From assembly GCF_029784165.1 (NCBI RefSeq), contig NC_073695.1:102055306-102119305 (forward strand): a stretch of DNA of 64,000 nt, given 5' to 3'. The notes under the pieces were generated by a model. The model saw only the letters and a program-made list of their open reading frames with translations, was not told the DNA's origin and did not search any database. Numbering within the stretch: position 1 is the first letter of the stretch; each line of letters starts with the position of its first letter. Below, one piece after another: positions 1 through 10,818 of the stretch. The position numbers and the translations under genes were made by a program. The stretch is from Wyeomyia smithii. Its lineage: Eukaryota; Arthropoda; Insecta; Diptera; Culicidae.

Positions 1-565
1 TATTCCTGACATTAAAAGCTGTTTTTCAAAGTTTTCACTGGAGGAATTATCGCTACCGCACATAAGCAGCTTTTTACTAGAAAAGGTAATACCGTTACAC
101 TTACCGCTGACGCTGCTACTACTACCGCTACTGGTACTCGCTATCGCTGCTGCCCGCTGCTACATAGTTAGCACCCATCCTTAACTAGTAAACTGATTGC
201 TTTTTCAAGACTTTCTAATAAATTTTGTTTTATTTCTTGTTATTTTAACATTTTTCAATAACAATTTTCAATAGTAGGGTAGCGAAAGGCTTCGGCAGGT
301 TTTCTGCAGCAATCTTAAGCACTGCCGAAGCCGTTCGCTACCTACAATAGTTCAAATAATCAAATTACAATTGTCTGTATTTGGGGGCTTATGCGTGGAT
401 AATTTTCAATTGATTGCTACAAAAACGACGGGAATGCGTTGGAAACTAAGCGGCTTATAAGCATTAGAAAAAACACAAATTTTGTCCCCTTTTCCGTTTC
501 TATATTTTCATTTTCACCCCAATGTAGCCGATCTTCCTGAGAAATGTAGTTCTACGTAAAAAAAC
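1..565. repeat. GCT-rich dispersed repeat, copy 1
   Basis: A stretch rich in GCTACC/GCTGCT triplets (about 30-170) is followed by an AT-rich part that ends near a GTAGTTCTACGT motif at 546-557. The same two parts, in the same order, recur at 13140-13440 and 17820-18075, where they are separated by an R1-clade element. Shared landmarks include the sequence around the words CAGCTTTTTACTAG on the left and TTTTCAATAG ... ATTAGAAAA on the right. No open frame is convincing and I do not recognise the family. The left edge may lie outside the window. Confidence 0.6.
277..342. mobile_element. 66-bp foldback insertion with TA duplication
   Basis: The insert starts GGGTAGCGAAAGGCTTCGGC and ends with the inverted sequence GCCGAAGCCGTTCGCTACC, so both ends pair with about one mismatch around a short loop. 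It is flanked by TA at 275-276 and 343-344. The paralogous repeat at 17861-17880 reads straight through this point with a single TA (17867-17868) and no insert, which acts as an empty site. This is what a very small TA-targeting MITE of Tc1/mariner type would leave. No coding capacity. Confidence 0.75.
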
Positions 566-741
566 AAGTCTTTATTATGCAGTTACAGTTCCAAATTTCC
601 GCTAGCGAAATTTGTCAGAAAACCTGATTGGAGAACACACAGGTATTTCACCAATCTGCAGTTTACAGTTCATGCGAAGCGAATACAACCACCACCCAAC
701 TGATTGGGGAGCGGGGGTGATAGATGCAACCGAAAGATCAT

Positions 742-1110
742 TCAAATCGATTGAGTTACTGCCGCGGCTTGCAGAATTACGTACACACACAGCTGTTTAA
801 ATTGAACAGCATTCGTTGGCACAGCCGGCACATTATTTAGTTTTTCGGCAAATAAGGGACGAATTCTTCTACGGTCTAATGTATATTTACAGGCGGGACA
901 TATAAGCATTGCCTTCCCTCGTGCGAACAAATCCTTGTGACACGACCATTAATTTCACAACATTGCTAGCCGATGTGACAAAAGGCATTGCAGAAACCGC
1001 GGGGCACTGGTTTCAAATCATTAATAAGCAGATGACACTCGCCGCACAGCTTCTTATCCATCAATTCTAGCAGCAATCGTATGTTCTCTGCCACAGTTGT
1101 TTCAGTTTCA
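742..1110 (-). pseudogene. possible RING-type zinc-finger remnant
   Basis: Read on the minus strand, a Cys-Gly-Glu-Cys pair near 1030-1050, a Cys/His-rich middle and a Cys-Pro-Ala-Cys pair near 890-900 have the order and spacing of a RING-like finger. The pieces lie in different frames and a stop (TAG) interrupts them, so this is at best a decayed exon or element fragment. I cannot name a parent gene. It may be a chance arrangement of cysteines. Confidence 0.25.
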
Positions 1111-1289
1111 ACCGCACTTTATAATACTGTGTTGAGTAAATTTATGCAACCGGACACTCGCCTTATGTTTTATCAACACGTTCACTCGCGAAAACCTTGT
1201 TTTGCACATGAAATACGCTAGTCCACCTACGATATTAATCACGGTTTCTAAACTTGCAATCACTGAATATACCGGCGCACAGTTTGACA

Positions 1290-1545
1290 GATATGTGTTA
1301 CGTTTTTAGCAGTCATGAGTCGTATTTATAAAAACGCTCTGAGTAGCTCATGATATTCAGAGTCCAACTCAAGGTATCATGAGTCGTGACTCATGATTCT
1401 ATGAGTCCATGCGACAGCGATGTGTTACGCTTTTAATAGCCATGAGTCACATTCTTGAAAACGCTTTTCATAGCTCATGATATTCGGGGTTAACATCATG
1501 ATATCATGAGTCATAGGTCATGCTTCTGTGGGAAAACAACATTCA
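1290..1545. repeat. two-copy 127-bp tandem repeat rich in TCATGA
   Basis: The word TGTGTTACG(T/C)TTTT opens a unit at 1294 and again at 1421. Both units contain the series ATGAGTC, GCTCATGATATTC and ATCATGAGTC in the same order. The units are diverged but collinear. The self-complementary core TCATGA occurs many times on both strands. No coding signal. Confidence 0.7.
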
Positions 1546-2261
1546 TGATTTCATGACCTGAAAGGTGTTAGAGTCACTTAGAACTAAAAGTGGTCCTGAA
1601 ATATTCTCTAGTGTATGCTGAAGTTTGGGGTGAAGGTCGGCAAGTTTACCGTTGGGCAAGTAAATGCTTACAACCGTTATCGGAAAAGGGTAATCTAACT
1701 TTATACCGACGATTGGGAGATTAATGTCGAAGTGCATCGGGGAGAATTGTATGTCTTATGATATGCCAATCGCTACGGAATGGTAGATGTTAGATTGGCT
1801 GCAATTACATTACAATTACAGCGATACTTTCCGCCGAGTGTACGATTCATATGTGATGGATCGGCTCTATGTACCTCCTGTAAAGCAATTATAACGGGGG
1901 AGTAGTTTCTCACCAAGAGTTCTAAGTCGCCAAGGTTTTTGTAGTAGCCATTGATATTCCACTGTATGGAAAAAGTTGGTTGCTGCGATCTTCCCGGTTC
2001 AAAGGATCTGGTGGTTAGATTGGCCGATGCGGGGGTAGTGAAGGGTCCCGAGGCCCTATTGGGTTGAAAAACTCTGGCCGTGGGATTGAGTGATGGGGCA
2101 TTTTCTTTCCAGCGATCTTGCGAGGGGAAAGTGAGGTTATCACGCGACCACGAAAGATGTTGAAGATCGGGAGTTAACATTTGTGGAATTGCGGGGCATG
2201 ATCTGATGGGAGCAGTGTTTGAATGAGTCACACCGGTGGAGAATGATCGACTGTGAGGCAT
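1543..2261 (-). pseudogene. non-LTR retrotransposon endonuclease fragment
   Basis: The minus-strand frame 2261-1773 ends with the start of an apurinic-type endonuclease domain: a QWNINGYY block followed by IIALQEVHR, the usual N and E motifs of such endonucleases. A second frame, 1737-1543, supplies the middle of the domain (VVSIYLP, then LVLSDSN where functional copies normally have GDFN). The frame is broken between the two parts, and the element stops about 1543-1560, so the rest of the endonuclease and all of the reverse transcriptase are missing. With the ORF1-like remains at 3852-4948 it forms one minus-strand element, interrupted by the hAT insertion at 2978-3745. The clade is uncertain; Jockey, I or LOA are possible. 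Confidence 0.7.
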
Positions 2262-2969
2262 TGATGACGATCCTGCTACGGGTAAGGCAGTGCCTTCTGT
2301 TTCCGCATACCAACGATCGTAAACTTCCGAATTGGTACGGGCAAGTATCGGTATGGTTTTTCTGTTGGGGGGTCTAATAGATCGCAGGTGGTTGGTGACA
2401 TCCTGTAGGGGGGTCGTGAAATTATCACTCGATTCAGCTTCCAGGCCTCCCTCGGTGTCCTGTTGGGATTTGTGATGTTATCAATCGACCCGGTGAATAG
2501 GCCATCTCATCTTCAGTGTTCGAACAGCTTTTGAGTCCGTTGTTGTCCTCAGGGGGATACAGGATAACCTGTTTTTTTCGTCCCTTTTGCGACCCAAACA
2601 GAAGACCTAGGGTTGTCCGCCTCTTCGTTGCTATGCGTACCGATAGGGCGCTCCTGTGATCCGGTCACATTTGTTGTTTTTGTGGTGGTGGTGGAAAAGG
2701 TGTTCGCGGTAGCGGATCCCGAGGGAGTAGATGGTTGGTTGGGGTTGTGGTGTATGATGTGGTTATAATTATGTTAATGTGATTTTTGTCCTCAGCGGTT
2801 GGTTTTTTGCTGTTACGATTTTGAATAGGTTTTGGAGCCATGGGTGTTGTAGGAAGTGTTGTTTGTCGGTTAGGTGTTAGGCCAAGCTGAGGACGAGGAT
2901 GAACAGGTTTTATTGGAGTTCCAACGAATCTATTTGATTCATTGGCTCGTCGCCCGATGATATCGCTAG
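2262..2969 (-). other. interior of the same decayed non-LTR element
   Basis: This stretch lies between the endonuclease start and the hAT insertion and continues at 3754-3851. It should hold the end of ORF1, the inter-ORF region and the N-terminus of ORF2. Stops occur in all frames and no domain is recognisable. Confidence 0.4.
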
Positions 2970-2977
2970 GTCTAGAT

Positions 2978-3745
2978 CAGTGGTTTTCAACCTTTTTCAG
3001 TTCATGCACCCCCTTTTGATAATTTACACAAGCTTTTCCCCCCTATCGGAACCATGAAAGAAAAGCTGTAGTAATTAAAAAATATAAGGCTTTTTAAACT
3101 TTAATTTTAAACAGGTTTCAAGCAGGAGCAGGAAAACACCAATACACGGGCATTTTCAGCATCACTTGTGAAGGTGTGTGTTACGATTTATCGTCAACAA
3201 GCATATAGAGCTTTCTAAGCCAGATCTCACCAATACAGGCTTAGTCGTGTATCCTTATAAAATCGATTTGTTTTCAACCAAAAAATTAGCTGATATTAAA
3301 TTTCGAAAAATATTTCACTTATGAATCCTAGTTCATTCGTGCTACATGTTTCAACAAACTGTGTTTTAGTGGAAACATAAATGAAATAAAACTAAAAATC
3401 GGCCTACAACTTGAATAAAAGTTCGGGGCATGAGGAAATTTTTTGTTATCACCAGCGTGTTGATTATTTGCGCCCAAAAATAAAACTTGTATTAGTGAAA
3501 TCGACCACTAATACTAGCGCAGATAGAAAGGTCTATTTGACGTATGCCTATAGAGCAAAATAATGCGCAAAAACCGGTGCATGGGTTTTTCGCGAGCGAA
3601 TTCATTGGACACTGAAAAAAAATGTCGCACCACCGTCAATCATAAAATCGCATTACATGTGAAATTTTTCCACTCGCGATTCCCCCCCTGCAACGGTCAA
3701 ATTCCCCCCTAGGGAGGAATTCCCCCCCCCGGTTGAAAACCGCTG
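2978..3745. mobile_element. hAT-type non-autonomous element, 768 bp
   Basis: The ends are inverted: CAGTGGTTTTCAACC on the left and GGTTGAAAACCGCTG on the right. They are flanked by a perfect 8-bp direct repeat, GTCTAGAT, at 2970-2977 and 3746-3753. CAG-starting ends and an 8-bp duplication are diagnostic of the hAT superfamily, and the GGTTYTCAACC motif resembles hAT elements of the Charlie/Buster sort. Runs of C lie close to both ends. No transposase frame is present. It split a minus-strand non-LTR retrotransposon. Confidence 0.9.
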
Positions 3746-3851
3746 GTCTAGATTATCGGTAGTACCCGAGAGCATGTTACCATTCAGGCTCGGAGTTTCT
3801 TCGAAGTCCGAAAAAATGATTGGTGAGTCAGTTCATTTTCTTCTTTTTGGT

Positions 3852-4948
3852 TTAGTACTCTTCTGTAAAGTGGTTTTTTTTTTTCTTAGTTCCGGTGTTC
3901 CTTTGATGCTTGAATTTTGATTGGGAGGTATTGGTTACATTGGATATTAGATCTTCGGTTGTTTTTGTTGTGTTAGCTGACAGTAGTTCGTCTGATGTTG
4001 GTAGGGAGTTCTGGGTTTGGTTGGCACGAAGGGTAGCAATCTCGTAGTCTTTAGAAGCCACATCTTTTTTGAGTTGCTGAACTTGGGAGACCAGGTCAGA
4101 GATTGTTCCGTATTTTTTCGTTAATGTCATCCTATCTTGTCCTGAAAGGGCGTTTTCCAAGCTTTTGATTCTCTCGTCTTTACGTTGCAATTCTTCGCGG
4201 AGCTCGGTGATAGCCAGCCTGAATTCGACTAATGTTTGTACTTCAGAGTCATTAGCCACTGGGCTGGTCTTTAGTGTTTCTTCGAGAGCGTTAATTTTCC
4301 AGTCCTTATCAACAAGTTCCTTGATTACTTGTTCCAGCCTCAATTCCAGAGTTTCAATCGTCTTATCTTTACTATCTTTGGTCACACCGACAAAGGATTT
4401 GTTGCCAGTGGCCGTTTCAAAGATCCTTCTCGCTGCGGGGTACGAGATTCCCTTGTCCACCCGAATCCGTTGAATAGCGTCTTCTTCGGGCAATTGCGAC
4501 TAGAGATTGAGTGAAGGTTTGTTAAGCATCTGGGGTAGAAAGCGGTTGCAGTACAAGGGGAGATTTCCACAATAGCGTGTTTCTGGGCACAGTGACCACA
4601 AGTAGAAGTTAGTTGCTGGCATCGCAGTTTTGTATGTCCGAAAGTGTAGCACTTGAAACACAACATTGGGGCAGGGTATTAAGGACGAGTTTTGCATCGG
4701 AGGTATCCGATATCAATGTGCTCAGGGATCCGTGTCCCTTCGATTGTGAGAATGATTGTTGCGGTGGGTTCTCTTTCGTTTCCGGGGCCGGTTCGTCTCG
4801 TGATCCGGCGAATACTTTCGACTTTTTGTTGTTTTAGATTTGATAAGATAACTTCATCTTTTACCTGTGCGATTTCCTGGCAACTGATCAAGTAGTGATA
4901 TAGGTTGCCAGCAGTTTTTTTCCGATAGCCGCTCAGATGAATTACCAC
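3852..4948 (-). pseudogene. non-LTR retrotransposon ORF1 (gag-like), broken
   Basis: On the minus strand, 4948-4382 carries a decayed gag-like region in several frames. It includes the zinc-knuckle stretch CFKCYTFGHTKLRC and a second CGHC..H pair. A 213-residue open frame (4493-3852) follows. It begins with EEDAIQRIRVDKGISYPAAR, a block that typically follows the zinc knuckles in Jockey-related ORF1 proteins, and then runs into a heptad-rich, probably coiled-coil segment with many E, K, L and D residues, ending in a basic tail. The long open frame is unusual for such an old copy and may be chance survival. The ORF1 product of such elements binds the element RNA. This is the 5' half of the element whose endonuclease start is at 1543-2261. 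Confidence 0.7.
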
Positions 4949-4984
4949 CGATACAGGGGAGCAAAGGGATTTGCTCTACGAAAA

Positions 4985-5285
4985 ACACTCACGGTAGAGA
5001 GACGAAGACTTGTATGCAAGTGACGCGCACTGCAATGGCTGCCGAAAAGATAGCGTCTTTGTGATCTGCCTGATTAGAACAAACGAATCATTCCAAAAAT
5101 ATGACTCCGTTTAGATCATTGGTTATAAACACTTTCGCTTTTAGGAGGTCAGCAGTCGACCCCTAAAATGAAATTAGTGAACCGATCGCCCGATATATAT
5201 GCCCGATTTCACTCGCGGCGACGTAAGAATAAAACGATATATAGAGATGACGTCCGACCGCGACGAAAACGAACTGACGACTGTA
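4985..5285. other. no recognised feature
   Basis: Nothing recognised between the ORF1 remnant and the foldback element. A short minus-strand frame runs into the foldback arm but has no known domain. Confidence 0.5.
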
Positions 5286-5686
5286 AGCAATTCTTGATCT
5301 GGATCTTTTTCTTTTAAATTTGCCAATTAACCTCCTAAAAACAGCACGTTGTTTAAAAGAAGAATTATAGCGCTTCCATTTGAAGTAGAATACATTGGCC
5401 GCCATCTTGAATCTAGCCACCGTTTCGGATTTCATCAGAATTACGTGTTTTTGAGCAAGTTCGCAACCACTGCTTTTAAATTCGCCACCGTCATTGAAAA
5501 GCTGAGAAAAAATGCTACAAGATACATTCAGAAACCCATTTTTTTAAAGGAATCTTGTAGCATTTTTTCTTAGTTTGTTAATGGTGGTGTCGTAATCAAA
5601 ATCGGTGGTTGCGAACATGCCATAAAACACGCTTTTTCTGATGATATCCAATATGGTGGCGTGATCCATGATCGCGAATGTTTGTA

Positions 5687-6883
5687 CTAGGCAGTCTGAT
5701 AAATACCTGAAAAATGAAACACGGAGACGTTTTCTGACCAAAGTCGGTTTTTCATTTTTCAACATACTTTCCTTTTAGATCGATGCAACGAGTCCAACAA
5801 TTTTCTAACTTTTTGATACCGTCTGAAAAGTACTTGATCAGAAGGTCTCCAAAACTTGCCTCAGTTTCAGCTGTGAGCTCCTCATTTGAGTAAAAACGCT
5901 TACCAATGAGCCATCATCTTGTCAGGTTTGGGAACAAGTAATGACCCCTGGGGACCAGGTTTGGTGAATACGGTGGCTGGGGAACCAATTCGAAGCCGAT
6001 TTTATGCAGTTTTGCTTGTGCATCTAAGCATGAAAGACCAGGCGCATTGTCGTGATGATAAAGCGGTTTTTTCTTCAAATACGGTCGTTTTTCGGTGATT
6101 TCGATTTTCAATCGGCCCAAAAATGATGAATAGTATACTCCGGTTATGGTTCTACCTTTTTCAAGACAAGCCACAAATATTATGCCATGTGCATCCCATT
6201 ATACGGAGACCATAACCTTTCCGGCCCATTGTTGCGTTTTTGGACGCTCCGGACGCACTTTAGACCGGTAAAACCCATTGTTTTGCCTGTTGCGATGACT
6301 CAGGAGTGTAGTAATGGATCCAGGTGTCATCCATGGTTTTCAATCGGCACTAATACTCGGTCGGCTTACGCAAAAATAGTGCCAAATTCTGCTGAGAAGT
6401 CGTCACACAAATTCATGTTGGTCCACTGTGAACAAATGCGGCACTCATCGCGCATTCCTTATGCCCAAAACTGAATGCACGATATTGCTCACGCGTTCCA
6501 ATTACATGCCTACAGCATAGCTACCTTTTTCAATTTCACTTCGGGACCATTCTACATTATATCATGGATTTTTTCGACGTTTTCGGGTGTAATGATCACT
6601 TTTGGGCGCCAAGATCGTTCAGCATCAACTGTGCTCGTACGGTCACAACGAAACTCGGTAAACCCCTTATGAATCGTTCCAATCGACGGATCAGAGTCCG
6701 GGTAATACTTATCCAGCTTGGCCTTGGTCTTGGTATCGTTTTCTTGCGTAGATAGTAGTGTTTGATTAAAACTCGAAGTTTTGACAGGCGTCATTCGAAG
6801 GATCAAGCTCGGCAAAAACGGTTCACATTAGTGAATACTAATGCCATCTCTTAGAATTTTTAGGTACTTATCAGACTGCCTAG
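5687..6883 (-). mobile_element. mariner element (DD34D type), inactive
   Basis: The inverted ends read CTAGGCAGTCTGATAAATAC on the left and, on the opposite strand of the right end, CTAGGCAGTCTGATAAGTAC. The match extends to about 26 bp with two or three mismatches. They are flanked by TA at 5685-5686 and 6884-6885, the target used by mariner. Inside is a decayed minus-strand transposase. At about 1.2 kb it is slightly shorter than the usual 1.3 kb. It sits within the right arm of the foldback element. Confidence 0.9.
5914..6815 (-). pseudogene. mariner transposase, frameshifted
   Basis: The N-terminal helix-turn-helix part is in the frame 6815-6552, with IGTIHKGFTEFRC followed by RPKVIITPENVEKIHDI. 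The first catalytic Asp lies in MDDTWIHYYTPESSQQAKQW near 6340-6280. The C-terminal half is in the frame 6174-5914, with the second Asp in HHDNAP. Where functional copies have PSD for the third Asp, this copy has PRG (VPRGHYLF), so the DD34D triad is destroyed. At least two frameshifts and a premature stop separate the pieces. The protein would have cut and joined the element at TA sites in the nucleus; this copy cannot. Confidence 0.9.
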
Positions 6884-6935
6884 TAGAAGTTTCAATGGCA
6901 AACTAAAAAAAAAGATCCACAAGATATCAAGAATT

Positions 6936-7149
6936 GCTGGAAATGCAACTTTTCCAAAACTCATTTGACATTTTGGTGCCCGTGTGGTTTATCAATATAA
7001 ACTAACCAAAGCGGTTTCCTAATTTTTCACTACTTTCAATCGTTTAGACACAAATATCCTTTTTGAAAGACCTCGTGACATCAGTGGGACGGTTTCAACG
7101 AGAATTGCTCATGGGTGTCTTCTCAGGCTCCCCTCACCCTCTTCCTTCA
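6936..7149. other. no recognised feature
   Basis: Nothing recognised between the foldback arm and the second mariner fragment. Confidence 0.4.
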
Positions 7150-7375
7150 CACTATCAACCATCACTGGGAACCTCTACAGACGCTGATTAGTACTTTTGA
7201 GCCGATCATTAAAGAAAACACGTCAGCAATTTGAAGAATATCACAACAAAGTGCATTTTCATTACGACAATGCTAGGCTGCGTGATGCGAAAGTCTTGGA
7301 AACATATTTAAAAACGCTGAAATGGGAAGTACTATCCCACTCGCCATGTTTTTATTGTTCCAGTCCTTCGCCAAA
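7150..7375 (+). pseudogene. second mariner transposase fragment
   Basis: The plus-strand frame contains FHYDNARLRDAKVLETYLKT followed by LKWEVLSHSP, the central block of mariner transposases around the second catalytic Asp (HxDNAR..., then LxWEVLPHPPYSP). Homology fades just before the third Asp, and the N-terminal half is missing or unreadable. It differs from the mariner at 5687-6883 (HHDNAP, FELVPQPPYSP), so it is a separate family. I found no terminal repeats. Confidence 0.75.
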
Positions 7376-7379
7376 CAAA

Positions 7380-9884
7380 TAACAAAAAGTAGTGAAGAAC
7401 GGTTGATAATACTTTGAGTAACAAAGTTTTTATAATCGTTATGAATTAGTTCCAGCTTGTTTTGCTTGTAAGCTAGATTCAAACATGACATACAAAATGC
7501 TAATTGGATTCTTAGTGAGGTAGATGTAAGCAACACTTATCACATCCCAATAATGTCGTTAAGCACGTAAATGTTGATAGTCTAAAACCGGAACGTCTGA
7601 TCTCTAGGTATCGGCAAAACTACGATTGAATAATCTTGTCAATACGTAATCTAATAATAACCAATTCTATAACGAGTTTTTTTGGAGTATTTGATCTTTC
7701 AATACAACTTCGAAACGAGACAATTTACCGATCAATCATTAGCATTTCGCTACAATTTTGCACACACCAGCTAAACATCGGCTCCGTTTAATGGTTTTTT
7801 TTGGATGCGCGTGTTTGCAGTTAGCAGGTTTAAAGTGGCCATCAATTCTGTAGTCAGATTTTTGACACATTCGCAACACGTGCTACTTCTTAAAGGGTCG
7901 ACTTTATAGCAAATCCCAACCGCATTCTTTCAGCTCGATCGTTTCGATTATAGAAGGTGTGGAGGAAAGTTAAGTTCGCTTTGCAAAATTTATCGAATTC
8001 AATGTTATGCGTTGAATGATAACATGTGTGCTAGAAAATTTATTTTTTCTTCTCTCTCTCTCTCTATTTTTAGGTGAGTCCAACGCGATGTTTGTCAGCA
8101 GCGATGACATTATATTGGGATTTGGTTTGTATTTTTCGATAAACATTTCTACAATAACATGACTAGAGGATTATGGAACCTTAACGAACGCCAGTAGAGA
8201 TATTTTTTATCCTATACGTGCTCCGACTTACCGTCGGCGGAAAAATATTTCTTGTGAAGTTATTTTCGTTCGACCCGCTTCATACCATAACGTTCAGTTT
8301 TGGGGTTAGCGGACCAATTGTGAAAAGAAAACGGTGACGATGGTAAAGGTGATGATTGTTACTTTAATTGAGCTCGTAGGTCGCGGAAAAAGCACGTACA
8401 CTGCATGGGTTCACGTGAGAAAGTTCTTCTTTTTCCCACCCATACCCAGTTTCCACCTTCCACTTTCGAGCTTGAAAACTGCCAGCGAAGCACTTGCCGC
8501 TTTGCGATGAGGCCAGGTTCGGTTGCAGCAAAGTGAAATTATTGTCGCTTGAAGAATTTTTCCTCATTTAGTAACTAGGCTACTTGCCAGATAGTGACTC
8601 TTCGCAGAAAGTTACTTATATTAAATTTAATTAATCGTTTTTCAAAGTTGGAGCTTCCGTCGTCGCCGTTTCAAATTAATTTACGCCTATTAACGTAAAA
8701 AGGAAATGTAATGTGTGATACTTGCGTTGAATTTCGTCGATGCTCCAACAGCTTTGCCCAACAATATAAGCTGCTTAAAAATCGATGTAATTAAGCTTAT
8801 TAGTTGCATTCATACAGTTGTTAAATTTAGAATACGATTATTTTCTTACTTTCAAAATGGAACATGTTATAAAAGTAAATCTTTTTGGAATAAGCTCATG
8901 GCAGCTTCATAAAAACAGCAATAACTTGACAAATTTATAGCCGGGCACGTCCTACGATCACACGGTTATAGTTTACAATCTGCATATTTGCAGTAACAAA
9001 GTAGAAGCTTTTACGATCCTCCCGAAAAAAAAAACTAACGAATCGACCTTCTACGCGTTCAGTCTCTGAACGCGTCGTTCGTTATCGCTGTTGTACCATC
9101 CACTATTCTTACGTGTGTTCTACTTTCTACCGTCTGTATGTACTGTAATAAAAGTGATATATATGAAAAATTCAATGGAAGTTCACTTTTGCATCGACCT
9201 ATTGGAAACCCCAGTAAAATAATTTCTAATTTGACAAACGGCCCGAAGCAAAATAGTTCGAAAACGACGCGCTCTCAGTACAGCGCAGTTAGCCGAAGAC
9301 CATTTGTAACCCGCTCGTATAGCGTCGTGTGGCAGGAGAATCGTGCAACAAATGGCGCACTCCACGCCAGGCATCCATTTGCAGATTCCTAATTGCAACT
9401 GTACGTGCACGTTACACCTCCATATCTACCGTATAGGCGGTTGAACTTATTACACCAGTAGGTCCCAAAGTTGAGTACGTGCGGTGACAACAATTCTATT
9501 AATAAATCTCTATATTCCCTTCCTGCTTTTGGCGGTGTTCCTTCTGGGTGGTTGTTGCCATCCGGTAGCGAAATATTGCAGCTTTTCCACCCGTTACTTC
9601 CAGTTTCGTCCAGTTTGCAGCTTAAACTTTCGAATTAAAATTAAGTGGCTGAAAACTTTTGCCCTTGCAGAGAAGTTCGTGACATTGCTAGTGACGGGGC
9701 AGGTTTAATACCATCGGGCATTTCAATGTGCTGCACATACTCACTGCGGTAACTGAACAGTTTTAGTTCTGAAAGCTACATGAGCTACAATTATTGAATC
9801 AAGAGACCAAATATTCATCATTCATTAGATTATTTCATTAGATACCTACTACGTTATGATACGTTGTAGGAATTAGATCCTGTC
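7380..9884. other. long stretch without recognised genes
   Basis: Only short frames with no domain. A short TC run lies at about 8050-8065. A near-perfect small hairpin, ACGCGTTCAG-TCT-CTGAACGCGT, lies at about 9054-9076. Nothing else could be supported. Confidence 0.5.
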
Positions 9885-9887
9885 TAA

Positions 9888-9996
9888 AGCAGGTATTACA
9901 CGAAGCAAATATTTGCTATTTTTGGTACGGATTTTATTCTGTGCAAATAAAAATCGTACCAAAAATAGCAAATATTCGCTTCGTCTAATACCTGCT
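9888..9996. mobile_element. 109-bp palindromic MITE
   Basis: Almost the whole element is an inverted repeat. The left arm runs AGCAGGTATTACACGAAGC ... TTTTTGGTACG; the right arm is its complement, ending GTCTAATACCTGCT, with arms of about 50 bp around a short AT-rich loop. It is flanked by TAA at 9885-9887 and 9997-9999. A 3-bp TWA duplication suggests a PIF/Harbinger-type MITE. No coding capacity. Confidence 0.8.
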
Positions 9997-9999
9997 TAA

Positions 10000-10574
10000 G
10001 ATCGTGTTGCCTTATCGGGTACACTTAGACATTGAGTACGCTGCTCATCTAGCACATGTTTGGCGTACCGTTATGAATTCTACATAACTAAACTTGAATT
10101 TACAGTTCTTTGAAAGCGAAATATCCTTCAGGTCACCGAAGAAGTAATCTGATGCAATGATCATGCCTTGTTTCTCGTTGGTAGTCGGGACTTCCGCTCT
10201 TACGATGACGACGTCACGCAGAATAAATTCTGTAATTGGAGTGTATTTGATTACTCTGCTCAACAGAACTGCATTCTAAGGTTCAGGTAAGTGTTAGAGT
10301 AGATTAACCTACCTTTTGAGTCCGCAAGGCCAACAACCTTCGTGTTGTTGTCCCATGGTTTCTGGACTATAAAGCAACGGTTAGTTACTCTTTGGTGGAT
10401 CTTTCGCTAAGGACGCTGCAGGCCCCTTTAGCGTGATGAAGATTTACCTGGATGCAACGAAAGCTACTCATTGCGTATTGGATTGGACCTGTCAGACGGT
10501 TGTCATCAGTAGAACTGCTGGTTGACCATGACCAACACCGGAAGGTGGTTTCTGGTACCTAGGTTTGCGAGCTA
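10000..10574. other. no recognised feature
   Basis: A minus-strand frame of 72 codons (10263-10045) has no domain I know. Nothing else supported. Confidence 0.4.
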
Positions 10575-10578
10575 GAGA

Positions 10579-10722
10579 TGGTTGAGGCAGTGAGCTCCTT
10601 GAAGTTTTCTGTAGAACCTTCTTTTCACTCGCGGAGTTGCGGATGGGGAGTGGTTGAGACATCCAGCTGTTTCTAGCTCTCTGCTGAACCTTAATTTCCG
10701 TCGTTTTGATTTTGGATGAATC
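10579..10722. repeat. two-copy 72-bp tandem repeat
   Basis: TGGTTGAGGCAGTGAGCTCC at 10579 and TGGTTGAGACATCCAGCTG at 10651 open two diverged units, each continuing with a CTG(T/C)(A/T)GAACCTT motif. Translated on the minus strand, both units end in CLNH, but the frame holds no known domain. Confidence 0.5.
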
Positions 10723-10818
10723 GCAGTATCTTCTCGTTTGAAGTCCACGCTGTCCGGAAAATAACCTGCGAACAGGAACGCTTTCGGCAGGTTATCCGTG
10801 TTGCATAGAAGTTGGATC

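Larger units (their letters stand above)
5289..6935. mobile_element. inverted-repeat (foldback) element split by a mariner
   Basis: The left arm (5289-5535) and right arm (5545-5684, continuing at 6886-6935) are inverted copies. The inner ends form a perfect 19-bp stem, AGAAAAAATGCTACAAGAT, at 5508-5526 and its complement near 5551-5569. The match continues outward through GTTCGCAACCAC and the ATCATCAGAA region. After the mariner it resumes with TGGCAAA...AAAAAGATCCA...CAAGAATTGCT, which is the complement of the left arm at about 5289-5330. The arms are diverged and the right arm lacks about 40 bases. No coding capacity; superfamily not assigned. Confidence 0.65.

Noticed and set aside
9484..9708. 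A plus-strand frame with a hydrophobic, signal-peptide-like start
   Set aside because: Short, no homologue recognised, no gene signals around it; hydrophobic starts arise easily in T-rich DNA.
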